DNA of 13,618 bases from Actinomycetota bacterium (GTDB taxonomy: Bacteria > Actinomycetota > Actinomycetes > Streptosporangiales > Streptosporangiaceae), in assembly GCA_003140115.1 (NCBI GenBank), contig PLIQ01000440.1, forward strand, positions 1-13,618. Direction: 5' to 3'. Below, one piece after another: positions 5,839-13,057 of this stretch (position 1 is its first letter; every line of letters starts with the position of its first letter). The position numbers were made by a program, and so were the translations under genes. Under the pieces are notes generated by a model. The model saw nothing but the letters and a program-made list of their open reading frames with translations, did not search any database and was not told the DNA's origin.

Positions 5839-7447
5839 AGCGTTCGGCCGCACTCTCGCCCACGTAACCGACACCGTCTTCGGTGTGCTCGGCGACGGAA
5901 ATCTGTTCTTGATGGACAGCTACCGGCAGTACGGCGGCGGCCGGTATCTTTCGATGGCCAACGAGGGTGGTGCTGTGCTGGCCGCCAACGGGTACGCCAA
6001 CACGACCGGCCGGCTCGGCGTGGCCACCGTGACCCACGGGCCGGCGGTGACGAACACGGTGACCGCTCTGGTCGAGGGTGTCCGGTCGCGCGCCGCGACG
6101 CTGCTGATCGCCGGCGATACGCCGCCATCCAAACGCGACCACATCCAGGGCATCAACCAGCAGCAGGTCGTTTCGTCATCCGGCGCGATCTTCGAGCAGG
6201 TCTACTCGATCCCCACGTTCATCGAGGACCTCGGGCGCGCGGCCCGTACCGCATTGCAGCTGCAGCAGCCGGTCGTGCTCAACGTTCCGGCGGACTTCCA
6301 GTGGGCCGACGTCGACTTCCCGCTCGTGGCGCCGAACCTCTCGGTCGCGCACCAGACGATCGCGGCCTCCCCGGAGGCCCTGGACCGGGCCGTCGGCGTC
6401 ATCTATGCCTCGCGCCGGCCGATCCTGCTGGTCGGGCGGGGTGCAGGCCGGCCGGCTACCCGGGCGGCGTTGCTGAAGTTCGCCGACCGGATCGGTGCGC
6501 CGATCGCGACGACGCTGCGGGCGAAGGACCTGTTCCGCGGCGAGGCGTTCGACCTCGGCGTGATGGGGACCGTGTCGCACGAGGTCGCGCTCGACACCAT
6601 TCAGCGCAGCGACTGCATCATCGCCGTAGGTGCATCGCTGAATCAGTGGACGACCGTCGACGGCGGCCTGTTGAACGACCGCGCGGTGGTGCAGATCGAC
6701 ACCGACCCACAGGCGTTCGCGTACGGCTACAACGTCGAGGTAGCGGTGGTCGGTGACTCGACGACCGTCCTCGAGCAGATCACCGCCATGCTCGACGAGG
6801 GCGATATCGAACGGCGCACGTTTGCCTCGCCGGAGCTAGCGGCGGCTCTGGCCGCACCTCGGCCGCCCGGCCCCGAGCTGGAAAGCACGCCGGGCACGCT
6901 GAACCTGCACGCGGCCGTGGCGCGGCTCGATGCGGCACTTCCGCCTGATCGCACCGTCGTGCTGGACGCCGGGCGCTTCCTTATGGCGAGCTTCACCGGG
7001 ATACGGGTTCCCGAACCGCGCGCGTTCGTGACGACGATGAACTTCGGCTCGATCGGGCTCGGCACCGCGACGGCCGTCGGAGCTGCCATCGGCGCCCCCG
7101 ACCGTCCGACCGTGCTCATCTGCGGTGACGGCGGCTTCATGATGGACGGCGTGGCGGAATTCAACAGCGCGGTGCGGCACGGCGTCGACCTGATCGTGGT
7201 GTTGCTGAACGACGGCGCCTACGGTGCCGAGCACATCCAGTACACGACCCGCGGTATGGACCCGGTGATGTGCACCTTCGATTGGCCGGACTTCGGTCCC
7301 GTCGCCGACGCCCTCGGCGGCACCGGCTATACCGTGCGCAACGCCGCCGACCTCGACAGCGCCCTGGCGGCCTTGCCGTCACGGACCGGTCCGGTCCTGC
7401 TCGACATCAAGATCGATCCGTCCAAGGTGTCAGCGGACGGGCACTGA
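5825..7447 (+). CDS. Thiamine-diphosphate-dependent lyase/decarboxylase (acetolactate-synthase-like)
   Basis: A 540-residue ThDP enzyme with the usual three domains: Pyr-binding (~1-165), central (~185-320) and PP-binding (~360-530). The catalytic Glu47 is in M-A-N-E-G-G-A, matching the cofactor-activating glutamate. The Mg/ThDP motif begins GDGG at 434 and ends N462-D-G, normal spacing. It will form or break a C-C bond next to a carbonyl, as in decarboxylation of a 2-oxo acid, cleavage of a 2-hydroxyacyl-CoA, or carboligation. Which of these cannot be read from the sequence, and it should not be called ilvB: there is no regulatory subunit or ilvC nearby. Its start overlaps the alcohol dehydrogenase gene by 14 bp, with GGGGACAGG just upstream, so the two are co-translated. 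One plausible role is producing an aldehyde that the upstream dehydrogenase processes. Confidence 0.9.
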   Translation: MIFHEAFGRTLAHVTDTVFGVLGDGNLFLMDSYRQYGGGRYLSMANEGGAVLAANGYANTTGRLGVATVTHGPAVTNTVTALVEGVRSRAATLLIAGDTPPSKRDHIQGINQQQVVSSSGAIFEQVYSIPTFIEDLGRAARTALQLQQPVVLNVPADFQWADVDFPLVAPNLSVAHQTIAASPEALDRAVGVIYASRRPILLVGRGAGRPATRAALLKFADRIGAPIATTLRAKDLFRGEAFDLGVMGTVSHEVALDTIQRSDCIIAVGASLNQWTTVDGGLLNDRAVVQIDTDPQAFAYGYNVEVAVVGDSTTVLEQITAMLDEGDIERRTFASPELAAALAAPRPPGPELESTPGTLNLHAAVARLDAALPPDRTVVLDAGRFLMASFTGIRVPEPRAFVTTMNFGSIGLGTATAVGAAIGAPDRPTVLICGDGGFMMDGVAEFNSAVRHGVDLIVVLLNDGAYGAEHIQYTTRGMDPVMCTFDWPDFGPVADALGGTGYTVRNAADLDSALAALPSRTGPVLLDIKIDPSKVSADGH

Positions 7448-7481
7448 CCCGCAAGGATCCGACTAGGTAGGGACGAGCGGG

Positions 7482-8417
7482 ATGACGAAAACGCTTAATA
7501 TCCGGATCGGCGCCGCCTTCCCGGCGACCGAGATTTCGTCGGATGCAGGGCAGATCCGCGCGTTCGTCGAGGCCGTGGGCGACCTCGGCTTCGACCACAT
7601 CCTGGCGTTGGATCACGTCCTGGGCGCCTATCCCCCGGCGCATCCCGAGGGTCCGGCCTTGCAGCCGCTTCCGGGCACCTCGGGCTGGGAGAACATCTAC
7701 GACTACCAGACCACCTTCCACGAGCCGTTTGTCCTGTTCGGGTTCGTCGCGGCCCTGACCGAGCTCGAGATGTTCACCGGCGTGCTGGTCCTCCCGCAGC
7801 GCCAGACCGCATTGGTCGCCAAGCAAGCGGCGCAGGTCGACATCCTCAGCGGCGGAAAGCTGCGTCTCGGTGTCGGCATCGGCTGGAACAACGTGGAGTA
7901 CGACAGTCTCGGCCAGTCCTTCACCAACCGCGGCCGCCGCATCGAGGAGCAGGTACGTCTGCTGAGAGAGCTCTGGACGCAAGAAGTCGTCACCTTCGAG
8001 GGCGACTACGAATCGGTCGTCGGCGCCGCCATTGCCCCGCTGCCGGTACAACGCCCGATCCCGGTGTGGATGGGCAGCGGGTACAGCGGTCCAGCGCTCA
8101 AGCGGGCCGGTCGAATCGCCGACGGGTGGATGGCCCAAGCGCGCCCGGGCCCCGAACTCGAGCAAGCCCTCGAGACGCTGTTCGATGCCGCGACGAAGGC
8201 CGGCCGCGACCCGGCCGACCTGGGGATTCACGGCGGCCTCAGCGTGGGCCGACCCGACCAGGAACGAATCGCAAAGCGCGCGGCGCAGTGGAAAGCAAGC
8301 GGCGCCACCCACATCTCACTCGGCACGTCCAGCGTCGGATTGCCCGATGTCGACGCGCACATCGCGGCGCTCGGGCGCGCCATCGAGACCGTCCGCGGCG
8401 AGCTCGGCTCATCGTAG
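7482..8417 (+). CDS. LLM class (luciferase-like) F420-dependent oxidoreductase
   Basis: A 311-residue TIM-barrel protein of the bacterial luciferase-like superfamily, most like the F420-dependent actinobacterial subgroup. Typical pieces are the N-terminal barrel strand GDLGFDHILALDHVLG, a hydrophobic V-L-V-L-P-Q-R-Q near 105-112, SGGKLRLGVGIGWN near 123-136, then NRGRRIEEQVRLLRELW, and the P-I-P-V-W-M-G-S-G strand before a GRIADGW motif. Cofactor choice between F420 and FMN rests on family resemblance only. It probably does a hydride transfer or an oxygenation in the same pathway. It starts 34 bp after the ThDP gene with GAGCGGG one base before the ATG, so it is likely the last gene of the PEBP operon. 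No partner flavin reductase is seen, which agrees with F420 use. Confidence 0.88.
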   Translation: MTKTLNIRIGAAFPATEISSDAGQIRAFVEAVGDLGFDHILALDHVLGAYPPAHPEGPALQPLPGTSGWENIYDYQTTFHEPFVLFGFVAALTELEMFTGVLVLPQRQTALVAKQAAQVDILSGGKLRLGVGIGWNNVEYDSLGQSFTNRGRRIEEQVRLLRELWTQEVVTFEGDYESVVGAAIAPLPVQRPIPVWMGSGYSGPALKRAGRIADGWMAQARPGPELEQALETLFDAATKAGRDPADLGIHGGLSVGRPDQERIAKRAAQWKASGATHISLGTSSVGLPDVDAHIAALGRAIETVRGELGSS

Positions 8418-8531
8418 GACGGTCGCGGTCGCGGCTGAGGCGCTCGGAACCCGTTGACAGCGGTCGATCTCAGCAGGTGATCAGCGGTGGGTCTCGCCGG
8501 TTTTCCGCACGTCTGCCGGCCGTTTCTTAGT

Positions 8532-8553
8532 CGCGAACCCTTGACAGTTCGCG
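8532..8553 (+). promoter_or_regulatory. Candidate operator: inverted repeat around the Rieske promoter -35 box
   Basis: CGCGAAC (8532-8538) and GTTCGCG (8547-8553) are a perfect 7-bp inverted repeat separated by eight bases, CCTTGACA, which contain the -35 hexamer. A dimeric repressor bound here would block the polymerase. No regulator gene is in the window. Confidence 0.55.
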
Positions 8554-8570
8554 TCTATCATAACAATAAT
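8541..8570 (+). promoter_or_regulatory. Promoter of the Rieske oxygenase gene
   Basis: A perfect TTGACA (8541-8546), an 18-base spacer and AATAAT (8565-8570). The rest of the gap 8418-8664 holds nothing else that is convincing; a second TTGACA at 8454 lacks a -10 box. The predicted leader is about 85-90 bases long. Confidence 0.6.
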
Positions 8571-8664
8571 GAGCTGGATAGCGGTCGCTTCCTGGCTGAT
8601 GATTGGTACTCAAGCCCGTCTACGGGACGTTCGGCGCCGCCGCATAGGAGAATGGGAAAAGCAG

Positions 8665-10065
8665 ATGACGGAACTGCAGGAACGTCCGACTGCGATCACC
8701 GGCTACGACACGTCCAACGTCCTGTACCGGGTGATGGACCGCTTGCTGCTGCCTTCGGAGCGGTACTACGACCAGGCTTTCTTCGAGGCCGAAAAAGAGG
8801 TCTGGATGCATGTGTGGCAGTTCGCTTGCCACGGGACGGAGATCCCAAATCCGGGTGACTTCACCGAGTACAAGATCCTCGACCAGTCCGTGATGCTGGT
8901 CCGGCAGACGGACGGGACGGTCAAGGGTTTCCAGAACGCCTGTCGGCACCGTGGCACCGCGCTCGCCTGCGGGACGGGGACGTACCGGAACGGGCAGGTG
9001 GTGTGCCCGTTCCACGGCTGGCGCTGGAACCTCGACGGCACGAACTCCTACGTGTACACCAAGAAGGGTTTCCGCCCGGACACGGTCGAGCAGGACGAGG
9101 TCGACTTGGCCGAGGTTTCCGTCGGTCTCAAGTGGGGTTTTGTGTGGATCAACTTCGACCCGGACGCGATCCCGTTCGAGGAAAACTGGCACGGCGTTGA
9201 AAAGGTCCTTAACCCGCACGGCTTCGAGAAGATGCACGTGAAGTGGTGGCACCAGATCGAGTTCGCGGCGAACTGGAAGATCGCGCAGGAGGCGTTCTTC
9301 GAGGCCTACCACGTGATGCAGACCCACCCCGAGCTGGCGCTGTTCCAGCGCGACGACTTCTACCCGCCGCTCGGTAACTACGCCTCGGAGCCTGAACAAG
9401 GCCACACCTGGATGGCGGCAGCAATGGAGACCGCCGATTCGAAGGAGTGGATGGCCTCCTCGAAGAAGGAGGGACCTGCGGATCCGGACCAGGACGGCCC
9501 CATCACCCAGTCCGACCCAGTCGGTTTCGTCGCCACCCTGAAAACCATGTGGCAGGGCTCCCAGTCACTGACGAACGAGCGGCAAGTCGAGATCGCCGAA
9601 GAGGTGATCAAGGCCGTTCCGAATGACCAGTTCTACGAGGAGTTCTTCCGGCGGGTGTATGACGACGCGGCCGCGCGCAACGTGCACATCCCGCCACCAG
9701 ACCCGGAGATGAGCGGTCACTGGACGGCCTTCCCGAACTACACCGGGATCGCCTCGTTGGGCTGCTCGATGACCTACCGGTCGCGCCCGCACCCGACGGA
9801 TCCGAACAAGTGCATCTTCGACTTCTGGGCCCTCGAGATTCCGCCGGAGGGCACGCCGGTGACTCGGCCGCAGATCGCGGCCGACGATGCGCCGCTGTGG
9901 GATGACCTGTGGTTCCTGCAGCAGGACAACTCCAACATCGAGCGGATGCAGACCGGGATCCGGAGCAGGGCGCACAAGTACCAGCGAATCGCCCCGGACC
10001 TGGAGAAGATGATTGTGAATTGGCACCAGGTGATGGACCAGCACCTCGCCAAGTACGCCAAGTAG
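8665..10065 (+). CDS. Rieske [2Fe-2S] aromatic-ring-hydroxylating oxygenase, alpha subunit
   Basis: A 466-residue terminal oxygenase component that would hydroxylate an aromatic or similar ring with O2 and reducing equivalents. The Rieske cluster ligands are Cys93-x-His95 and Cys114-x2-His117 (CRHRG ... CPFHGW). The mononuclear iron site is in E-A-F-F-E-A-Y-H-V-M-Q-T-H, giving His216 and His221, with an Asp expected from the D-F-W region near 390. The ATG at 8665 is chosen over 8569, because 8569 lies inside the -10 box of the promoter and would add 32 atypical residues; AGGAG lies 14 bases upstream of 8665. It is transcribed from its own controlled promoter and followed by a terminator-like hairpin. 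No beta subunit, ferredoxin or reductase gene is in the window, so electron-transfer partners must be elsewhere. The substrate is unknown. Confidence 0.93.
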   Translation: MTELQERPTAITGYDTSNVLYRVMDRLLLPSERYYDQAFFEAEKEVWMHVWQFACHGTEIPNPGDFTEYKILDQSVMLVRQTDGTVKGFQNACRHRGTALACGTGTYRNGQVVCPFHGWRWNLDGTNSYVYTKKGFRPDTVEQDEVDLAEVSVGLKWGFVWINFDPDAIPFEENWHGVEKVLNPHGFEKMHVKWWHQIEFAANWKIAQEAFFEAYHVMQTHPELALFQRDDFYPPLGNYASEPEQGHTWMAAAMETADSKEWMASSKKEGPADPDQDGPITQSDPVGFVATLKTMWQGSQSLTNERQVEIAEEVIKAVPNDQFYEEFFRRVYDDAAARNVHIPPPDPEMSGHWTAFPNYTGIASLGCSMTYRSRPHPTDPNKCIFDFWALEIPPEGTPVTRPQIAADDAPLWDDLWFLQQDNSNIERMQTGIRSRAHKYQRIAPDLEKMIVNWHQVMDQHLAKYAK

Positions 10066-10072
10066 CGTTCAC

Positions 10073-10108
10073 GTCATGGCCGGGCACCTCGAGGTGTCCG
10101 GCCATGAC
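10073..10108 (+). terminator. Terminator-like hairpin after the Rieske gene
   Basis: A 36-bp palindrome with only one mismatched pair per arm, starting 7 bases after the stop. The outer arm is GTCATGGCCGG and its complement, the inner arm CACC/GGTG, with the dyad centre CTCGAG. The stem is very stable. There is no T-run after it, as is common for actinobacterial terminators. Being fully symmetric, it could work in either direction. Confidence 0.7.
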
Positions 10109-10164
10109 CCAAATGCCACTTACCGTAAATTGATCATGCCGCGAGTCCGCTCGCCTGACGCGGT

Positions 10165-10169
10165 AGGAG
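10165..10169 (+). promoter_or_regulatory. Ribosome-binding site of the fused permease
   Basis: AGGAG, 9 bases before the ATG at 10179. It selects that ATG over the in-frame TTG at 10170, which directly abuts it. No convincing promoter was found in 10109-10164. Confidence 0.7.
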
Positions 10170-10178
10170 TTGTGGCAA

Positions 10179-12206
10179 ATGTTTAATTACATTATTGCAG
10201 GCTTGGCGTTGGGGGCTGTCTACGCAATTGCCGCGTCAAGTATCACCATCACCTACGTATCCACCGGCATCCTGAATTTTGCCTTCGCGTCGTTCGCCTA
10301 CTTCCTAGCGCGCGGCTTTTACTACCTCAACTCCCAGGAGGGGTGGCCGGTCGTCCCCTCCGCATTGATGGTCTTGCTGGTCTGGGCACCAGCGATGGCT
10401 GCGGTGCTGTACTTCGCACTGTTGCGTCATCTGCCCAGGCGGTCGACGCTGATCCAGATCGTAGCGATGATCGGCTTGTTCGTGGCCCTGCCGCCGCTTG
10501 CGGTGATCTGCTTCGGCAACATATCGATCAGCGTCGCGCCGGGCCTGGTGCCGGAGCCAGTTCACGTCTATCACATTTTCGGGGCTGCGGTCGGGCTCGA
10601 CCAGGTAGTCGTCTTCGCATGCCTGATCGCCATTATGCTCATCGGCACGTACTTCCTGCTGTTCACCGACATCGGCCTACGGGTTCGTGGCCTGGTCAGT
10701 ACCCGAGCGCTGGCGTCATTGTCGGGTATCAATCCGGGAGCGGTCTCGGTCGCGGTGTGGATGATCACCATCTCGCTGGCCGGTCTGGTCGGCATCCTGG
10801 CGGCACCGACCAACGGCCTGACGTTGGAGGGCATGACCGGTCTGATGTCGGCTGCGTTCGCCGCGGTTATCGCGGCGCGCCTGAAGAGCCTGCCGATAGG
10901 AATTCTCACCGCTCTGATCATGGGTGTGTTCACCGACCTCGTGCAATACTGGCTGCCGCCCGACAGCCAGTACACAGCCGCGGTGGTTAATAGCGCACCG
11001 TTCGTCGTGATCGTCCTAGCCTTGATCTTCTTCTACATCCGCGATAGAGCGGTCCGCGACGTCGTTAGCGGCGGGGCACTCGATGCCGCAATCGAGCCGC
11101 AAGGCGGCGACGCAGCAGTTGCGGCCGCCTATGGCACGCACGCTGAAGCAGGCTCCTCACGTATCTTCTCGTTCCGTGGCGTCGGGTCGCTCGTCATGCT
11201 GGCTGTCGTGGCCGTCCTGCCGGTGGTGTTCAGTGGATATTGGCTGACGTTGATCGCCGGCGGCTTCGTGTACGGGCTCATCTTCTTGTCATTTACGCTG
11301 GCGGTCGGCGAGGGGGGATTCCTTTGGCTGTGCCTGATTAGCTTCGCCGGACTTGGCGCTATCGTGGCTGCGCAACTGTCAACCGAAGCCGGCTGGCCGG
11401 TTCTACTGGCGGTGCTAGTGGCTGCACTCATCGTGACGCCGATCGGGGCGCTTCTCGGTGTGCTCACGATTCGGTTCGGCGAACTGTACGTGGCTTTGAC
11501 GACCCTAGCCTTCGGTTTGCTGGTCGAGACCTTTGTCTTCACCAACAACAGGTTCCTCAACGGAGGTAGCGGCGTTCCGATCAACCCTCCAGGGTGGGCT
11601 CTCAGCGACCGGACGTTTGCGTACCTGGTGCTGGGAATCTTCTTGGTGGTGGCGCTATTCATCGTCAATATGCGAAGGTCGACCACCGGCCTCGCGCTCA
11701 GCGCGATCAGACGAAGTGAGGCCGCATCGACGAGCGTGCTTGGGCTCAACGTGATCGGGCTACGAATCCTGATCTCCGCCTTGGCGACCTTTGTCGCCGC
11801 CCTCGGGGGCGGCTTTCTGGCGATGTACAGCCTGCTGGCCCTGCCGACCAGTTACACCGTCTACACCGGATTGGCCTGGCTCGCCGTCCTGGTCACGATC
11901 GGGTATCGCTCCATCGTCGCGGCGATCGTCGCCGGATTGGCGTATACCGTCGTGCCCGGCATCTTCGAGACCTACCTCTCCGGGGCCTGGGGCAACGTCC
12001 CGACGTTGTTGTTCGGGCTCGGCGCAATCGGTTTGATCATCGACCCGGATGGATCGGTGACCATGCAGGCGCGCAACTTCGAGCAGCTGATGTACCGCCT
12101 TCGCGGACGGCGGCAATCCGCTGTGGCCGGCGTGGCGCCGGTCGACGAGAGCGCGAATCTAGGGTCGTCCGACATGGCCAGCACGAAGCTGGGAGGCCGT
12201 TCATGA
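10179..12206 (+). CDS. Branched-chain-amino-acid-type ABC permease, LivH-LivM fusion
   Basis: A 675-residue polytopic membrane protein joining both permeases of a Liv-type importer. Residues ~1-287 are LivH-like, starting F-N-Y-I-I-A-G-L-A-L-G-A-V-Y-A with the S-T-G-I-L-N-F-A-F motif, and later a V-S-T-R-A-L-A cytoplasmic loop. A hydrophilic, alanine-rich linker spans ~288-330. Residues ~331-640 are LivM-like, with the E-G-G-F-L-W-L entry and a R-R-S-E-A-A-S-T-S-V-L-G-L-N loop near 510 that resembles the ATPase-docking EAA region. A hydrophilic tail follows. In this family the substrate is often an amino acid, amide, urea or aromatic/aliphatic carboxylate. The adjacent Rieske and ligase genes suggest a catabolic substrate. 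The stop overlaps the livG-like start by 4 bp. No substrate-binding protein gene is visible; it may follow beyond the window. Confidence 0.92.
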   Translation: MFNYIIAGLALGAVYAIAASSITITYVSTGILNFAFASFAYFLARGFYYLNSQEGWPVVPSALMVLLVWAPAMAAVLYFALLRHLPRRSTLIQIVAMIGLFVALPPLAVICFGNISISVAPGLVPEPVHVYHIFGAAVGLDQVVVFACLIAIMLIGTYFLLFTDIGLRVRGLVSTRALASLSGINPGAVSVAVWMITISLAGLVGILAAPTNGLTLEGMTGLMSAAFAAVIAARLKSLPIGILTALIMGVFTDLVQYWLPPDSQYTAAVVNSAPFVVIVLALIFFYIRDRAVRDVVSGGALDAAIEPQGGDAAVAAAYGTHAEAGSSRIFSFRGVGSLVMLAVVAVLPVVFSGYWLTLIAGGFVYGLIFLSFTLAVGEGGFLWLCLISFAGLGAIVAAQLSTEAGWPVLLAVLVAALIVTPIGALLGVLTIRFGELYVALTTLAFGLLVETFVFTNNRFLNGGSGVPINPPGWALSDRTFAYLVLGIFLVVALFIVNMRRSTTGLALSAIRRSEAASTSVLGLNVIGLRILISALATFVAALGGGFLAMYSLLALPTSYTVYTGLAWLAVLVTIGYRSIVAAIVAGLAYTVVPGIFETYLSGAWGNVPTLLFGLGAIGLIIDPDGSVTMQARNFEQLMYRLRGRRQSAVAGVAPVDESANLGSSDMASTKLGGRS

Positions 12207-13057
12207 CCGCGGCGGACCAAACCACTGGAAGCTACCGGCTTTCGGCCGAGAATGTCGTGGTCCGCTTCGGCGGCGTCGTGGCCTGCAACGGCGTCAGTCT
12301 GGGCGTGCCGCCGGACTCGATCATCGGACTGATCGGGCCCAATGGTGCTGGCAAGAGCACGCTGTTCTCCGTGTTGTCTGGGCTTCGCCGCCCGACGGCC
12401 GGCCGAGTCTACCTGGATGGCAACGACGTCACAGGGGCGACGCCACAGGCCCGGGTGCGGCAGGGTCTGGGGCGAACGTTTCAGCATCCCGAAGTGTTCG
12501 CCGAGATGAGCGTGAGAGAACATCTGGTCGTCGCCGACCGGGTTCGTGAGGGTACCCGCCGGGTCTGGACCGACTTGCTGACCGGGCGCGGGTTCTACAG
12601 CCCCAAGAATCCCGGTGAGGACGAGCGTGTCGGCAGCCTCATGGATTCGCTTGGGCTCGGCGGCGTCGCGCATGCATCCGTCGCATCTCTACCGCTCGGC
12701 ATGCTGCGCCTGGTCGAACTGGGCCGGGCCCTGGCGGCTGAACCGTCCGTCCTGCTACTCGACGAACCATCCTCGGGTTTGGACACCGCGGAGACGGCTG
12801 ACGTAGTTGGCGTCCTGCGCCGGACGGTTGCCGAGCGCGCTGTGTCGTTGCTGGTCGTCGAGCACGACGTCGCCTTGGTCATGGATCTGTGCGAGTACAT
12901 CTATGTGCTCGACTTCGGTTCGCTCATCGCGCAGGGCAAACCCGATGAGATTCGCCGGGATCCAGCGGTCAGAGCGGCCTATCTCGGCACCGAAACCGAG
13001 GAACTCGAAATTGAGACCCAGCCCTCTGGGGCGAGCCCTGGCCAGGGGACGGTATGA
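12203..13057 (+). CDS. Branched-chain-type ABC importer ATPase, LivG-like
   Basis: A 284-residue ATP-binding subunit that would pair with the fused permease and the next ATPase at the membrane. The Walker A motif GPNGAGKS is at residues 45-52. The Q-loop region is typical (G-R-T-F-Q-H-P-E-V-F). Walker B and D-loop are VLLLDEPSSGLD, and the H-loop is VVEHDVALVMDL. The ABC signature is degenerate: S-L-P-L-G-M-L-R-L replaces LSGGQ. LivG proteins often have LxYG or LPxG variants, so function is probably retained. The C-terminus has the family's R-A-A-Y-L-G and an acidic tail. The ATG overlaps the permease stop as ATGA, and its own TGA overlaps the next start the same way, so the three are co-translated. 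Confidence 0.93.
   Translation: MTAADQTTGSYRLSAENVVVRFGGVVACNGVSLGVPPDSIIGLIGPNGAGKSTLFSVLSGLRRPTAGRVYLDGNDVTGATPQARVRQGLGRTFQHPEVFAEMSVREHLVVADRVREGTRRVWTDLLTGRGFYSPKNPGEDERVGSLMDSLGLGGVAHASVASLPLGMLRLVELGRALAAEPSVLLLDEPSSGLDTAETADVVGVLRRTVAERAVSLLVVEHDVALVMDLCEYIYVLDFGSLIAQGKPDEIRRDPAVRAAYLGTETEELEIETQPSGASPGQGTV

Noticed and set aside
7407..8312. Long minus-strand open frame (301 codons) across the LLM gene
   Set aside because: Antisense of a well-supported LLM oxidoreductase, without family motifs.
8454..8459. TTGACA after the LLM gene
   Set aside because: No -10-like hexamer at the right distance; the downstream promoter at 8541-8570 is much better.
10141..10154. Small hairpin GCGAG-TCCG-CTCGC upstream of the permease
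   Set aside because: Only five base pairs in very GC-rich DNA; not distinguishable from chance.
12155..12164. GAATCTAGGG also found at the ligase 3' end and, as GAATCTAGGA, at 436
   Set aside because: The third copy lies inside the permease coding region with no extended similarity; treated as chance.
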